Shown one piece after another: positions 1 to 9,331 of a stretch of 64,000 bases of DNA. The DNA is from Gammaproteobacteria bacterium (lineage in GTDB: Bacteria > Pseudomonadota > Gammaproteobacteria > Steroidobacterales > Steroidobacteraceae): positions 1-64,000 of the forward strand of contig DAIDHH010000141.1 of the NCBI GenBank assembly GCA_027452045.1, read 5' to 3'. Position 1 is the stretch's first letter, and every line of letters begins with the position of its first letter. A program made the position numbers and the translations under genes. The notes under the pieces were generated by a model, which saw nothing but the letters and a program-made list of their open reading frames with translations, was not told the DNA's origin and ran no database searches.

Positions 1-598
1 CCAGACGCTTCCGGCGCATCGTGTGCAGGTCGGCTATCGCGACTCGATGGCAATGCGGCAACTGGCGTGGCGAAGACGTCGCGGTGCGTACGCTCATGCC
101 GTGGATCACCGATTTGTCGGATCTCATATGATCGGATACCCAGTCCTTGACCGAGGCGGGCGCCCGGGTGGCCTCGGGGCGGCCCGATCACTGCGACGGC
201 CGAAACTTTTCCATCGCGAAGCGTCCACTTGTGGGAGTTGACGCGACCTGTTTTCCGCCGCGGATCGACCCGGTTGGCACATCGCTGTAGCGTCGCGTGA
301 ACTTGGCGCTCAATGTGAGGCACCGCACCGACGTCGTTGCATTCCTTGCAGCACGCTTGCCGCCTGGTGGGCACTTGCGTCCGCACGGCCCGCAATACCG
401 CGGGTCGGAGCAGCCTTGACCGGTGTGCCGGCGGGTTGATGTAACCCCAGGCCGGTCTTGGTGGGACGGTGGTGTTTAGAGTGAATGGGGTTCGACCGAA
501 GTCCGGCGTGGACCCGTACGATGGGGTGGCAGAGTGCGACACGGAGGAATTCCGGATTCCTGGCTCGCGTAGTCCACCCAAGCAAAGGAGAATTGGAA
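1..598. other. No supported gene; possible 3' tail of an upstream ORF
   Basis: An open frame runs in from the left edge and stops with TGA at 129-131 (about 42 residues ending in a fairly ordinary sequence, ..LMPWITDLSDLI). It could be the C-terminus of a gene starting before the window, but I recognise no family. The rest, up to the PRC-barrel start at 599, contains only weak overlapping ORFs on both strands without ribosome binding sites, so I call no gene there. Confidence 0.3.
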
Positions 599-1498
599 AT
601 GTTACGCAACATGAATGATCTCGATGGCTATACCGTCAACGCCCGTGACGGTGCCATCGGAAAAGTGAAGGATTTCTATTTCGATGACGAGGCATGGGCA
701 GTTCGCTACCTCATCGTCGATACCGGCAGTTGGTTGTCGAGCCGCAAGGTCTTGATCTCACCGATGTCGATGGGCAAGCTGGACCCGAACGGCAAGGTGC
801 TGCCCGTTTCGCTCACGAAGGAGCAGGTCAAGAATAGCCCGGACATCGACCTCGATAAGCCGGTATCCCGGCAGCACGAACTGGAGTACCTCGGCTACTA
901 TAACTACCCGATTTACTGGGGGGGCGCGGGAATGTGGGGCGGCGGCGCCTATCCCGGTATGGTGTCGGGCGTGGGGTTCGATGCGGCATCGGCTGAACAC
1001 CGTCTTGCGCGGCCGCAAGATGAGCCTGTGGATTCCGTCAACGGACCACGCGAGGCGCACGATACTCATCTGCGCAGCTGCAAGGCGATCATGAAGTACG
1101 ACATCGAGGCGACTGACGGCGACATCGGTCATGTCCATGGTCTGCTGCTTGACGACGACACGTGGGCCGTTCGCTACCTGATCGTGGATACCAGCAACTG
1201 GTGGCTCGGTCATAAGGTGCTCATTGCGCCGCAGTGGATCCGCGAGATGCGGTGGTCCGACAAGACGGTGAAGCTGAACTTGACGCGCAAGGCGATCAAG
1301 GAGGCACCGCAGTACGACCCGGCAATCACCGTCAATCGCGACCGGGAAGCGCTCCTGTACAAGCACTACGATCGCCCTGGGTATTGGGCGAGCGAAGGGC
1401 AGCCACCGCCGCAGTCTCGGGTCGGGGAGCCGACCATGCCGCCCACCTTGCGTCAGCCGGATGGGAATGCCACGCGGGACGAACGCCATAGCCGTTGA
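599..1498 (+). CDS. Protein with two PRC-barrel domains
   Basis: A 299-residue protein with two copies of the PRC-barrel fold. The first lies at about residues 1-85 (GYTVNARDGAIGKVKDFYFD..AVRYLIVDTG) and the second at about 155-245 (YDIEATDGDIGHVHGLLLD..AVRYLIVDTS). A glycine- and tyrosine-rich linker joins them. The ATG at 599 is chosen over the ORF-track start at 485 because AAAGGAG lies about 9 nt upstream and the protein then starts directly at the first domain. Stand-alone PRC-barrel proteins of this kind are often stress-induced or act as small-ligand or protein-interaction adaptors; no substrate can be read here. No signal peptide is visible, so it is probably cytoplasmic. It sits alone, convergent with the PilZ gene. 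Confidence 0.88.
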   Translation: MLRNMNDLDGYTVNARDGAIGKVKDFYFDDEAWAVRYLIVDTGSWLSSRKVLISPMSMGKLDPNGKVLPVSLTKEQVKNSPDIDLDKPVSRQHELEYLGYYNYPIYWGGAGMWGGGAYPGMVSGVGFDAASAEHRLARPQDEPVDSVNGPREAHDTHLRSCKAIMKYDIEATDGDIGHVHGLLLDDDTWAVRYLIVDTSNWWLGHKVLIAPQWIREMRWSDKTVKLNLTRKAIKEAPQYDPAITVNRDREALLYKHYDRPGYWASEGQPPPQSRVGEPTMPPTLRQPDGNATRDERHSR

Positions 1499-1639
1499 AA
1501 CGCGGTGCAGGTGCGGGGGGATTCCGTTCCCCCCGTTCTGCGTGGCGGCTCGGCTATCCCATCAGGTACTGTCACTCGCCGCCGTACTGGAGCTGGGGAC
1601 GATCGGCTTACGGGGCCGCTTCGCTGCTTCAGGCCGGGC

Positions 1640-2056
1640 CTATGGATTCATCGGGGTGCAGTGGCTCACGAGGCGCGGGGCTGTCAGTGCCATCATGTCC
1701 GCCTCGGCTGAGTGGGTGCTCTCGAGCCCTCCCGTATCGCTCATGGCAGCGCTTGTGTGCGCAGTCGCCAGCAGCTCGCGCATGGGAACCGGAGCGAGAT
1801 CGCACCATTCGATCCCGACCCCATCTCTCACTCTGCGCGTCACGAGGGCCGAGACACATTCCCCCTTGTGACCTGGCATGCGGGGCAGAACCATTTCGAC
1901 TTGGATTTTTACCCACAGCGGCAAACGGTCCGCGGTCCGCACGAATGCGCCGCTGATACTGGCGTTCACCATGCGACCAACCGCCGGCGTGCGCGGCTCG
2001 GCGAGCAATCGCACGGGCACATCGAGTAGGACACGTTGACCCCATCGGTGTTCCAT
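1640..2056 (-). CDS. PilZ domain protein
   Basis: A 138-residue protein starting MEHRWGQRVLLDVPVRLL. It carries the two c-di-GMP-binding signatures of PilZ: an RxxxR box (RWGQR, residues 4-8) and the NxSxxG box (NASISG, about residues 28-33). The longer frame to 2341 is only an open shadow; the ATG at 2056 has AGAGGA about 8 nt upstream. A c-di-GMP receptor role follows from the motifs. A Cys-containing C-terminal tail of about 50 residues is not recognised. The large GGDEF/EAL protein at 26-30 kb shows the strain makes or degrades this messenger, but no local partner is evident. Confidence 0.85.
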   Translation of the reverse strand: MEHRWGQRVLLDVPVRLLAEPRTPAVGRMVNASISGAFVRTADRLPLWVKIQVEMVLPRMPGHKGECVSALVTRRVRDGVGIEWCDLAPVPMRELLATAHTSAAMSDTGGLESTHSAEADMMALTAPRLVSHCTPMNP

Positions 2057-2473
2057 ATGACACTTCCTCTGGCTGCGTCGCTCCGGATACGTCGAATTGC
2101 ACTTCGCGCGACTTTTTCGTCCGCCGCAATACGCATTACTACCAAGGGAACTTGGGGCGGGTTCCACGGCGGGCGCACGTGCGGATCGAGCCCCTTGCAC
2201 ACCTTGCAGTCCTTCCCGTACGCGGCCGATGCGGTGCGAGGGCGGGCAGGCAAACAGGCCGACCTGATCGTTCTGACGTTTAGGCATCGCCAGCCGATTG
2301 CGCCCAACCGGGGAACGCGAATCTGCCTTCCTCCGCCACAATGAGCTTGGAGATTCACGGGCGCGTCCTTCTTGCGCGCAACGATCCCAGGCGCCGGGCC
2401 GCTCTGTCGGGATCTACTGCCACGCCCGCACTCGCAACCTCGAAATACGCACTTCTGCTCATATAAGCAAAAA

Positions 2474-2501
2474 TTGACAACGGCCCGGTGGCAGGTACGA
2501 T
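2474..2501 (+). promoter_or_regulatory. Sigma-70-type promoter candidate (TTGACA-N16-TACGAT)
   Basis: A perfect -35 hexamer TTGACA (2474-2479) lies 16 nt before TACGAT (2496-2501), which keeps four of six consensus positions including the key A and T. The predicted start would fall about 2-3 nt before the GTG at 2510, implying a leaderless or nearly leaderless transcript. The 450-bp stretch between the PilZ gene and here holds nothing else I can support. Confidence 0.45.
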
Positions 2502-2509
2502 CACCCATC

Positions 2510-2719
2510 GTGGAAGATGAAACACTGAACCGCCTGCTGGCCGCGGAATCCACGGCCGAGCGGATCATTGCGCAGGCCGACCGGGAGCGCACGACTCTCA
2601 TCGAGCAGGCCAAGCGCGCTGCGCAGGAGGCGCAGGCACGGCATGCACAACACACCGCCGAACTCCTTGCCTCCTTCACGACACAGGCGGAACAGCGCGC
2701 CGCGCAGACCATCGAGTGA
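2510..2719 (+). CDS. Small coiled-coil protein, V-ATPase subunit G / ATPase b-like
   Basis: A 69-residue, almost wholly helical charged protein (LNRLLAAESTAERIIAQADR, then KRAAQEAQARHAQ) with the heptad character of V-type ATPase G or F-type b stalk subunits. No ATPase genes are nearby, so the similarity is structural and the function open. The start is taken as GTG at 2510, where the coiled coil begins; the ORF-track start at 2372 would add a low-complexity leader. No Shine-Dalgarno precedes the GTG, but a promoter ends 8 nt upstream, so leaderless translation is possible. Confidence 0.5.
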   Translation: MEDETLNRLLAAESTAERIIAQADRERTTLIEQAKRAAQEAQARHAQHTAELLASFTTQAEQRAAQTIE

Positions 2720-2855
2720 CGTCCCCGCGCGTTCGCCGTCACCACGGATAGCACCGCTCCCGGCGCCCGCGGCCCGGAAAGGCGCTCCTTCGTGAAGCGG
2801 TTCCCGCGCGTTTGGCGCGTACCAAGCGAAGCGCGAACTATCAGGGGGAATTCGC

Positions 2856-4010
2856 ATGGCGGTCTCGAGCAACTCACCGATCCGCTCGCGGGAATGGCGC
2901 GGCATCATCTTGGCCTTGGCCATCCTGCCGGTCGTCGCACTGGCCAAGGCGCACTACCAGGACCCGCAAGGACGGTACGATCTCGAGGTGCCCGCCGGCT
3001 GGCAGGTATATCCGGACAAAGCTGCGGATCAGATCATCGTGCGCCGCGGGGCCGTGCAGGCCATCGTCAGCGTGACCCGCCAGAACGACAGCAACGCGAT
3101 GACGGGGGCACAGTTCGTCGCCATCACCGCCCGAGAGTTTCGGCGCCAGTGCCCGACCTTCCGCCAACGCAAGAGCGGCACGCTAACGCTTGCGGGGGCC
3201 CCGGGCGTCTACGCGCTCTTCACGTGCGCGGACCCGAAGTCCCCCGCCGTTGCGGAGACCGATGCGGCGCTCACCGGGAACGAGTTCCTGGTCGGCGTTA
3301 CGCTGATCGCACCGCTCACCGTCTATTACGAATACCTGCCGGCGTTGGACAGCATTCGCAACAGCTTGCACGTGACGGGAACCCGCAGCGTACCGGCCGC
3401 CTCCGGCAAAGCCGGGTCACAGGCGATGAGCGATCTCGATAAGGCCTGCCTGGTCGGCGCCTTCACCCAGGAAGACTGCGGCCGGCGAATTGCGATGCTT
3501 CTGAGCCGCGAAACCAAACCCGGGACGGCCGCCTCCGCAGCGATGCAGGGCCGTGTGTATCGCGACCCGCAGGGCCGGTTCACCGTGGAGATTCCGCGGC
3601 ACTGGAACGCGATTGCGGAAGGCCATAATGGCGGTCTCGGCGTACAGCTACGCTCCGGCGCGAACTGGATCAACCTCATGCCCTCCGAACCCGCCGCCAA
3701 CCCCAGCGGCGTCGTACTCGACGAGGAACGAAAGATCGCAGCGCGCTCTCACTCAGACCGCCCCGCACCCTTCGGGCCGGCGGGTCTGCTGCAGATCTTT
3801 GGCAATGGTCTCGAGGTTGCCTACGACGAGTTCACCGCGACCTCGCCGCAGGGCGGCGCAGTCGACAGCCATATCGCCGGCATCGGCACCATCGACGGCA
3901 AAGATCCCGCATTTCTGCTCATGGTCGAGTCCTTCCATCCCCGGAAAAAGGATGCGGCGGACGACCCCTTTCTGTCGGTCGCGCAAAGCGTTCGACTGGC
4001 CACCCACTGA
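2856..4010 (+). CDS. Secreted protein with two PsbP/DUF1795-like repeats
   Basis: A 384-residue protein with an N-terminal signal segment (LALAILPVVALAKA, cleavage near residue 31). Two homologous domains follow: HYQDPQGRYDLEVPAGWQVY at about 33-175 and VYRDPQGRFTVEIPRHWNAI at about 233-380. The 'F/Y-x-x-P-x-x-W' opening resembles the PsbP/DUF1795 fold of periplasmic proteins. A GGGGGA motif supports the start at 2856. It is the first of four consecutive plus-strand genes for exported proteins (11 bp to the next one), suggesting a shared envelope role that I cannot name. Confidence 0.75.
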   Translation: MAVSSNSPIRSREWRGIILALAILPVVALAKAHYQDPQGRYDLEVPAGWQVYPDKAADQIIVRRGAVQAIVSVTRQNDSNAMTGAQFVAITAREFRRQCPTFRQRKSGTLTLAGAPGVYALFTCADPKSPAVAETDAALTGNEFLVGVTLIAPLTVYYEYLPALDSIRNSLHVTGTRSVPAASGKAGSQAMSDLDKACLVGAFTQEDCGRRIAMLLSRETKPGTAASAAMQGRVYRDPQGRFTVEIPRHWNAIAEGHNGGLGVQLRSGANWINLMPSEPAANPSGVVLDEERKIAARSHSDRPAPFGPAGLLQIFGNGLEVAYDEFTATSPQGGAVDSHIAGIGTIDGKDPAFLLMVESFHPRKKDAADDPFLSVAQSVRLATH

Positions 4011-4021
4011 GAACCGCCCCG

Positions 4022-4606
4022 ATGCGCAGTCGCTCGCTGACCGCCTCAATCGGCGTAATCACCACTCTCGCGGCGGCCCTTTCGGCGCATGCCGCATCGC
4101 CGGCCGCGCTGTGCGCTCGCCTCGGAACGAGTGACCGGCTGCGTGCCCTTCCGGTTGCGCTCGTGCCGGCGGCGGTGCGCATCTTCAGGCTCGGGGCGAT
4201 GCCCGCCGCCCAGGTCGAGCGGTCAACGGTCTTCCGTTGTTTCGATCATCGGGTGCTCCTATGCAACGAGGGCGCCAACTTGTCCTGCGGCAAGGCCAAT
4301 GGCCGCCGGGACCTACCGGCGGCGTCCGCCTGGTGTGCGCGCCACCCGGGATCGTCCTTCATCCCGATGTACCTGACCGGACACGACACGATTTATGCTT
4401 GGCGCTGCGCGGGGGCGCGGGCCGCCACCGGTGCACCGCGGTGGCGGGTCGATGCCCGCGGCTTCATCGCCTCCCATTGGCGGCGGATGGGGAAGACCGT
4501 GCCGGCCGCCCGGTCCTTGGCCCCTCCGTTGGACCACACGATCATCAAGCAGAATCGTGTCCGCGACCCGGAAAATGCGTCAGTGAGCCATTCGACCGAG
4601 CATTGA
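4022..4606 (+). CDS. Secreted cysteine-containing protein of unknown function
   Basis: A 194-residue protein with a clear signal peptide (SLTASIGVITTLAAALSAHA, cleavage near residue 24) and seven cysteines after it, in segments such as FRCFDHRVLLCNEGANLSCG and IYAWRCAG. Disulfide-bonded periplasmic protein is the likely form. I do not recognise a characterised family. It starts 11 bp after the preceding gene and probably belongs to the same operon. Confidence 0.65.
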   Translation: MRSRSLTASIGVITTLAAALSAHAASPAALCARLGTSDRLRALPVALVPAAVRIFRLGAMPAAQVERSTVFRCFDHRVLLCNEGANLSCGKANGRRDLPAASAWCARHPGSSFIPMYLTGHDTIYAWRCAGARAATGAPRWRVDARGFIASHWRRMGKTVPAARSLAPPLDHTIIKQNRVRDPENASVSHSTEH

Positions 4607-4610
4607 CGCG

Positions 4611-4640
4611 AACCCCGGTGGACCAATCAAAACCGGGGTT
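4611..4640 (+). promoter_or_regulatory. Hairpin covering the ribosome binding site of the next gene
   Basis: Nine-bp perfect arms (AACCCCGGT / ACCGGGGTT) flank a 12-nt A-rich loop. The GGGG in the right arm is the only Shine-Dalgarno candidate for the ATG at 4648, so folding would reduce initiation. There is no following T-run, so a terminator is less likely. Confidence 0.45.
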
Positions 4641-4647
4641 GACGCCA

Positions 4648-5352
4648 ATGGATATCAAGGTCGCGAAGTTCGCGGGGATCGCCGGCCTCGTGCTCGCGGT
4701 GCTCGTCACCGGCCGCAGCATGGCCGCCGGGTTCGGCTTTGTCACGCTCACGGATCCGGCGCTTGGCGGCATGGCCGCCGGTCAGTTGGCCATTCCGGCG
4801 GGCTGGACGGGCCACGGGATCGTGGCGGTCGACTCCTGTCATGTCTCGCAGGCCAAATTCCCGGTGTTCCGCATCCATTCCGCCGACGGCAAGATGAGCG
4901 CCCAGGCGTTGCAAAATTATGGTTGGACCTGGGTCACCGGCAACCCGGGTCTGAAGGCCGCCAGTGGCTGCCTGCCGCTCCAGGGTCCGGTCTCGCCAAC
5001 CAAATTCTTGCGTCTGTTGGTACAGCACTTCCTGCCGCAGGTGCACATCGTAGGTCCCGTGCCGCGGTCTTCCCCGTCGGGGGCACAAGGCGGCAAATCG
5101 GGCGCCTTGCGAGTCACCGTGGGATCCGGAGCCGCGCTCAACGATGGGCTGATGAGCGCGTTCGTTTCCTGTTCGGCGCGTACTGCCACCGACGGCTCCC
5201 CGGCGGGGGGTGCCTGTTATGCCCATGCCACGATCTTCTTCGCGCCGAGCGGCGAACTCGACTCTCTGCTGCAGATGGTGCAGCACGTGCCGCCGTTCAA
5301 GGTGAGCCAGCGCTGGCTGACGGCAGTCAGGCACTCCGCGGCGCATCGGTGA
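4648..5352 (+). CDS. Secreted protein, shorter member of a paralogous pair
   Basis: A 234-residue protein with an N-terminal signal (IAGLVLAVLVTGRSMAAG) and the opening FGFVTLTDPALGGMAAGQLAIPAGW. The next gene opens almost identically (YGHLVLTDPFLGGMQAAVVAIPASW), and both share an internal block ending PQVHIVGP or GVHIVGP, so the two arose by duplication. The ATG at 4648 directly precedes the signal peptide; the ORF-track start at 4237 overlaps the previous gene. Function unknown; exported. Confidence 0.7.
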   Translation: MDIKVAKFAGIAGLVLAVLVTGRSMAAGFGFVTLTDPALGGMAAGQLAIPAGWTGHGIVAVDSCHVSQAKFPVFRIHSADGKMSAQALQNYGWTWVTGNPGLKAASGCLPLQGPVSPTKFLRLLVQHFLPQVHIVGPVPRSSPSGAQGGKSGALRVTVGSGAALNDGLMSAFVSCSARTATDGSPAGGACYAHATIFFAPSGELDSLLQMVQHVPPFKVSQRWLTAVRHSAAHR

Positions 5353-5415
5353 GTCATTTCGCCGCCATTCGACGCGATCCTACAGAGGCCGGAATCTCAG
5401 CAGGGGAGAGGCAGC

Positions 5416-6732
5416 ATGAATCGAGGCACTGAAGCGGCCAGACGGAATGATCGGCACCACTGGCGCCCTCGCGTCGAAGGCCTTGCCGGCCTGCTCACCG
5501 CCTGGCCCGCGTGGCTCGGGCTGATGCTGCCGGGCTGCAGCGCGGCGCAAGGCTACGGTCACCTCGTGCTGACCGATCCTTTTCTCGGCGGCATGCAAGC
5601 CGCCGTCGTTGCCATTCCGGCCAGTTGGAAGGCTCACGGCAGCCTCGGTCGTGCCACCTGCGGGATGCTGGCCGGTCAGCCGGGCGGTATCCCGGTGGAA
5701 TTGCTCAGCGAGGAGTCCCCGGACGGGCAAGTGCAGTATCGCTTGCTGCCCGCGCTCGGCTGGCAGTGGACCCACAACAACACTCCGTGGGGTCGCAACC
5801 TTCGCCCGCATCCAACCGCGGGTTGCCTGCCGATCTTCGCGCCCGTCAGCGCCGCCCAATTCTTGCGCCTCTACGCGCAGCATATGCCGGGCGTGCACAT
5901 CGTCGGCCCCTCGCCGGTTCCGCCACACTTGCAGGCGGCGGTCGCCAAGGCCGCCGCCGAACAACGACATAATCCCCCGCAATACCGAATGCAAGGACCG
6001 CTGTCCGGAACGAGCACTCTGGATGCGGCGGCGCTGCAGGTCGAGTCCGGCGCAAATGGGCGACGGCGGGATGGACTCCTTACCGCGATCGTCACGTGCA
6101 AGACGACGCAGTTTCATCTTCCCAGCGGCTACAGCCAAAGCAGCGGCAATTGCCTCGCCAGAATGAGCTACCTCGTGACTCCACCGGGAAGGTTTGCGGA
6201 GATGAGCCGGGTTGTCGCCGCCTTGCCGCCGATCAAGTGGAACCGGCATTGGCAGGTTGTGCACCGCAGAATGCTGACGCGCGAAGGCAACCGGGTGCTG
6301 GAGGCTACCCAGCGGGAGGGGACCGAGAGACTGCGCCGTGCCTACCGGCAGGATCAGGCACGGTCGATCGCGAGTCATCGGGCCTTCATGCAGCAGCAGG
6401 CGACTCAGCAGCGGAATCACGAGGCATTTCTCGGCCAGATGCAGTCCGCGACCCGGAGCTCGATGAACAACGCCAACGCGGCGATGAACGCGCGCTCGAC
6501 GGCGGCCTCGGACTGGCAGGACTACTCGTTGAACCAGCAGACGGTGCGCGGGGCCAATGGCACGTACAAGACCTCGAGCCAATATACCAACGTGTGGTCC
6601 AGTCCGAACGGCCCGTCGCCATCGCACAGGCGCACCTTCGGCTCGACCGACAACAACGCGAACCCCAACTCCGCCACCGACAACACCTGGACAAAGGACA
6701 AGAAGGTCCACGGCAACGGCAAACCCCGGTAG
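5416..6732 (+). CDS. Putative lipoprotein, longer member of the paralogous pair
   Basis: A 438-residue protein whose N-terminal half is paralogous to the preceding gene. The signal ends in a lipobox (LMLPGC), suggesting membrane anchoring at Cys-41. The C-terminal extension (about residues 310-438) is rich in Gln, Asn, Ser and Thr (QQQATQQRNHEAFLGQMQ and later TDNNANPNSATDN) and is probably disordered or a surface tether. A purine-rich GGGGAGAGG supports the start. Function unknown. The neighbouring exported genes suggest an envelope or surface complex. Confidence 0.7.
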   Translation: MNRGTEAARRNDRHHWRPRVEGLAGLLTAWPAWLGLMLPGCSAAQGYGHLVLTDPFLGGMQAAVVAIPASWKAHGSLGRATCGMLAGQPGGIPVELLSEESPDGQVQYRLLPALGWQWTHNNTPWGRNLRPHPTAGCLPIFAPVSAAQFLRLYAQHMPGVHIVGPSPVPPHLQAAVAKAAAEQRHNPPQYRMQGPLSGTSTLDAAALQVESGANGRRRDGLLTAIVTCKTTQFHLPSGYSQSSGNCLARMSYLVTPPGRFAEMSRVVAALPPIKWNRHWQVVHRRMLTREGNRVLEATQREGTERLRRAYRQDQARSIASHRAFMQQQATQQRNHEAFLGQMQSATRSSMNNANAAMNARSTAASDWQDYSLNQQTVRGANGTYKTSSQYTNVWSSPNGPSPSHRRTFGSTDNNANPNSATDNTWTKDKKVHGNGKPR

Positions 6733-6839
6733 CGCGCAAGGCACTACGAACCGCGACGCGGTAGCCATGCTGTATCGCACGGCCGGTGGACCGTAAGAAT
6801 CGTGCCATTGCCCGAAAGCCCGCCGCAGTGGCCGCCGGA

Positions 6840-9302
6840 TCAGGACGAACAGCCCGATGAAAGCCCGGCAGTAGTCGCGGCCCCGCGCAGTATCGCTTGT
6901 GCCTCCCGTTCCACGTGCAACCCATAGGCGGAAGCGGCCGACTTCGCGAGTATGCGCACCGCCAGCACGGCGTGGGGGCGCGCCGCGGCATAACATTTTT
7001 CGCCGACCAAGGCTTGAGCGAGCGCCATTTGGCCGAGCCCGAACATCCGCGATCCGGGCGCAAGTCGATTGCGCAGGCTTTTGAGAAATTCCTCCGCCAG
7101 CGGCTGCGCGTCGCGATATCGTCCGACCGCCGAATAGGCGCGAGACAGATAGTAGAGAATCTCAACCTGATCCGACCTGTCCCCGAGGGCGCGCCGCCAG
7201 GTCGGCAATGCGCCCTCGAGCAGCTTGACCGCCTCGGCCGGCCGTCCCGCGCGGATCAACGCGTCTCCCCAATAGGGCACTTCTTCCAAGGCCTCTGCGC
7301 TCGCCGGCCCCTGGCATTGCACATAGCCGTCGTAGGCCTCGCGAAACAACGGCAGACTCTCGCTGATGCGCCCGCTCTGATTGTCGATCCAGGCCAGCCA
7401 ACCATTCACATTGGCGCGATCGCAAAGCGCCAATGGATCGTCTCGATAACGCTGCCGCAACAGCGAAAAGATCCGTGTCGCGGTGGCGACATGTCCCTGC
7501 ATATCCGCATCAGCCGCGTAATCAAGGAGCGCCAGGTCTTGATCGTTCCGCGGCAAGTGATCGGCGATGGCCGCATGCGCGCTCTTTCGCAACAGTGCGA
7601 GGTTCCCAGGCTTGATGTAGCCGTTGTTGTCCTCGTTGAACGCATAATAGACATCCGTAAGGATGCGCACCCGCGACGATACCGGGTATGCGTGGGCGAG
7701 CCGGAAAGCCTCCGCCGAAAGGGCTCGTCCGGCCGGAACCTCATTGCGGTCGAAATCGATGACCGCAAGATAGATTTCCGCTTCCACACGACTCCCGATC
7801 GCCGCACTGCCGTGGGACAACGCCAGCACCTGGCGCAACGCCGCGCGGGCATCGTCCGTGTCACCGCTCTCGTACATCGATTCCGCGAGTCCGAGCATCG
7901 CTGCACGGAGGTCGGCGGGATCTTGAATATAGGCCGGCAAATTGCGCACCCCGGCGCGCAAGAATTGCGCCACCGTAGCGACCGGCTTCGCCGTGTAATC
8001 GGGATTCGCCATGCGGAACAAGCGATGCATGAAGTTCTGCATGCGCACCGCGCGGTCTGCCTCGCGCAGGGCACGCGCCTGTCCCACCCATGCGTCCGCG
8101 AGGCTCGCGCCGGACACAGCCACGACCAGCACCGCAACCACCAGTGCCACTCGATGGCGGTCGATGAACTTGCGCATGCGATAGCCCGTGGTCTGCGGAC
8201 GCGCCTTGATCGGTTGATGCGACAGATAGCGCTCGAGGTCGTCCCGCAATGCCTCGGCGGAGCTGTATCGTTCCCGCGGATTACTCCGCAGGCAGGTTTC
8301 GAGGATCGTCGATAGATCGCCGCGCAGTTCCTGGTGAGCGCGCCGCGCGGCGCGATCTGCTCGCGGCCGGGCGTCCGCCGCCGCGCGCGCAAGGGATTCC
8401 GGTTCCAGGCCGCGAAGGGCCTTCTCCATGCGCACGACACCCGAGATGTTGCCGAACGGCGCCCGCCCGCAGAGAATTTTGTATAACGTCGCGCCAAGCG
8501 CGTACACGTCGCTCGCGGTGCTCACCGGACGATTCAGCAGCTGTTCGGGGCTTGCAAATGCCGGCGTCGCGACCAAGGTGGCCGTGGACTCACCGTTGGC
8601 CTGGGTCCATTTGGAGGTACCGAAGTCGAGGAGTTTGACTATGCCGCTCTTCGCGACCAATACGTTCGAGGGCTTCAGATCGAGATGCACGATCAGGCCG
8701 CGATGTGCGGCGCTCACCGCGTCGCACACGGTCAGGAAAAGGCGCACCCGGGATTCGATATCGAGCTGACCTTCGTCGCAATAGCGATCGATCGGTAAGC
8801 CATCGACGTACTCCATGACGATGTACGGCTGGCCGTCCTCGGTCGTCCCGGCGTCGAACAAGCGGGTGATGTTCGGATGGTCGAGCGATGCGAGCAGTCG
8901 CCGTTCGCGGTGGAAACGCTCGACGAAGGACGCATCGACGGCATGCGGCGCCAGCACTTTGAGCGCCGCACGAACCTTCGTCTCGGCCAGGATCCGTTCG
9001 ACCAGATACACGGTGCCGACGCCGCCGGATCCGAGTTTCTCGAGCAAGCGATACGGGCCGATCGAGACCGGCGAGAATCCCGCCGCTTCGCCGGCCGAGG
9101 TGTCCGGCGTCGTGAACGCCGGATCGGAGGTGACGCACCGTGCCGAACGCAGCAACGAGCGCACCCGTTCACGCAAACCGAGATCCGCGACCTCGTTCGC
9201 AAGCAATGCCTCGATCGCCGTGTCGTCGAGGCCGTCACAACGATGGAATAGCCGCTGCAACTCAGCCCAATGCGAGGCGTCGTCCGATGCGTGCTTGTCC
9301 AT
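6840..9302 (-). CDS. Membrane Ser/Thr protein kinase with TPR-type sensor region
   Basis: An 820-residue Hanks-type kinase. The catalytic domain (about 82-345) has the glycine loop LGSGGVGTVYLV (90-101), ATP-binding Lys115 (AALKVL), the catalytic loop HLDLKPSN (206-213) and DFG (226-228). The usual HRD arginine is replaced by leucine, making it a non-RD kinase, which usually does not depend on activation-loop phosphorylation. One membrane helix (VALVVAVLVVAVSGASLADA, about residue 390-410) leads to a C-terminal half of about 400 residues built from TPR-like helical repeats. It starts 29 bp after the ECF sigma gene, an arrangement known from sigma/kinase signalling pairs. Confidence 0.92.
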   Translation of the reverse strand: MDKHASDDASHWAELQRLFHRCDGLDDTAIEALLANEVADLGLRERVRSLLRSARCVTSDPAFTTPDTSAGEAAGFSPVSIGPYRLLEKLGSGGVGTVYLVERILAETKVRAALKVLAPHAVDASFVERFHRERRLLASLDHPNITRLFDAGTTEDGQPYIVMEYVDGLPIDRYCDEGQLDIESRVRLFLTVCDAVSAAHRGLIVHLDLKPSNVLVAKSGIVKLLDFGTSKWTQANGESTATLVATPAFASPEQLLNRPVSTASDVYALGATLYKILCGRAPFGNISGVVRMEKALRGLEPESLARAAADARPRADRAARRAHQELRGDLSTILETCLRSNPRERYSSAEALRDDLERYLSHQPIKARPQTTGYRMRKFIDRHRVALVVAVLVVAVSGASLADAWVGQARALREADRAVRMQNFMHRLFRMANPDYTAKPVATVAQFLRAGVRNLPAYIQDPADLRAAMLGLAESMYESGDTDDARAALRQVLALSHGSAAIGSRVEAEIYLAVIDFDRNEVPAGRALSAEAFRLAHAYPVSSRVRILTDVYYAFNEDNNGYIKPGNLALLRKSAHAAIADHLPRNDQDLALLDYAADADMQGHVATATRIFSLLRQRYRDDPLALCDRANVNGWLAWIDNQSGRISESLPLFREAYDGYVQCQGPASAEALEEVPYWGDALIRAGRPAEAVKLLEGALPTWRRALGDRSDQVEILYYLSRAYSAVGRYRDAQPLAEEFLKSLRNRLAPGSRMFGLGQMALAQALVGEKCYAAARPHAVLAVRILAKSAASAYGLHVEREAQAILRGAATTAGLSSGCSS

Positions 9303-9331
9303 AGGAGCCGGTCACTCGCTTGCGCAACACC

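Noticed and set aside
1461-2344. Several plus-strand ORFs opposite the PilZ gene
   Set aside because: They are shadows of the minus-strand PilZ frame, which has clear motifs and a ribosome binding site.
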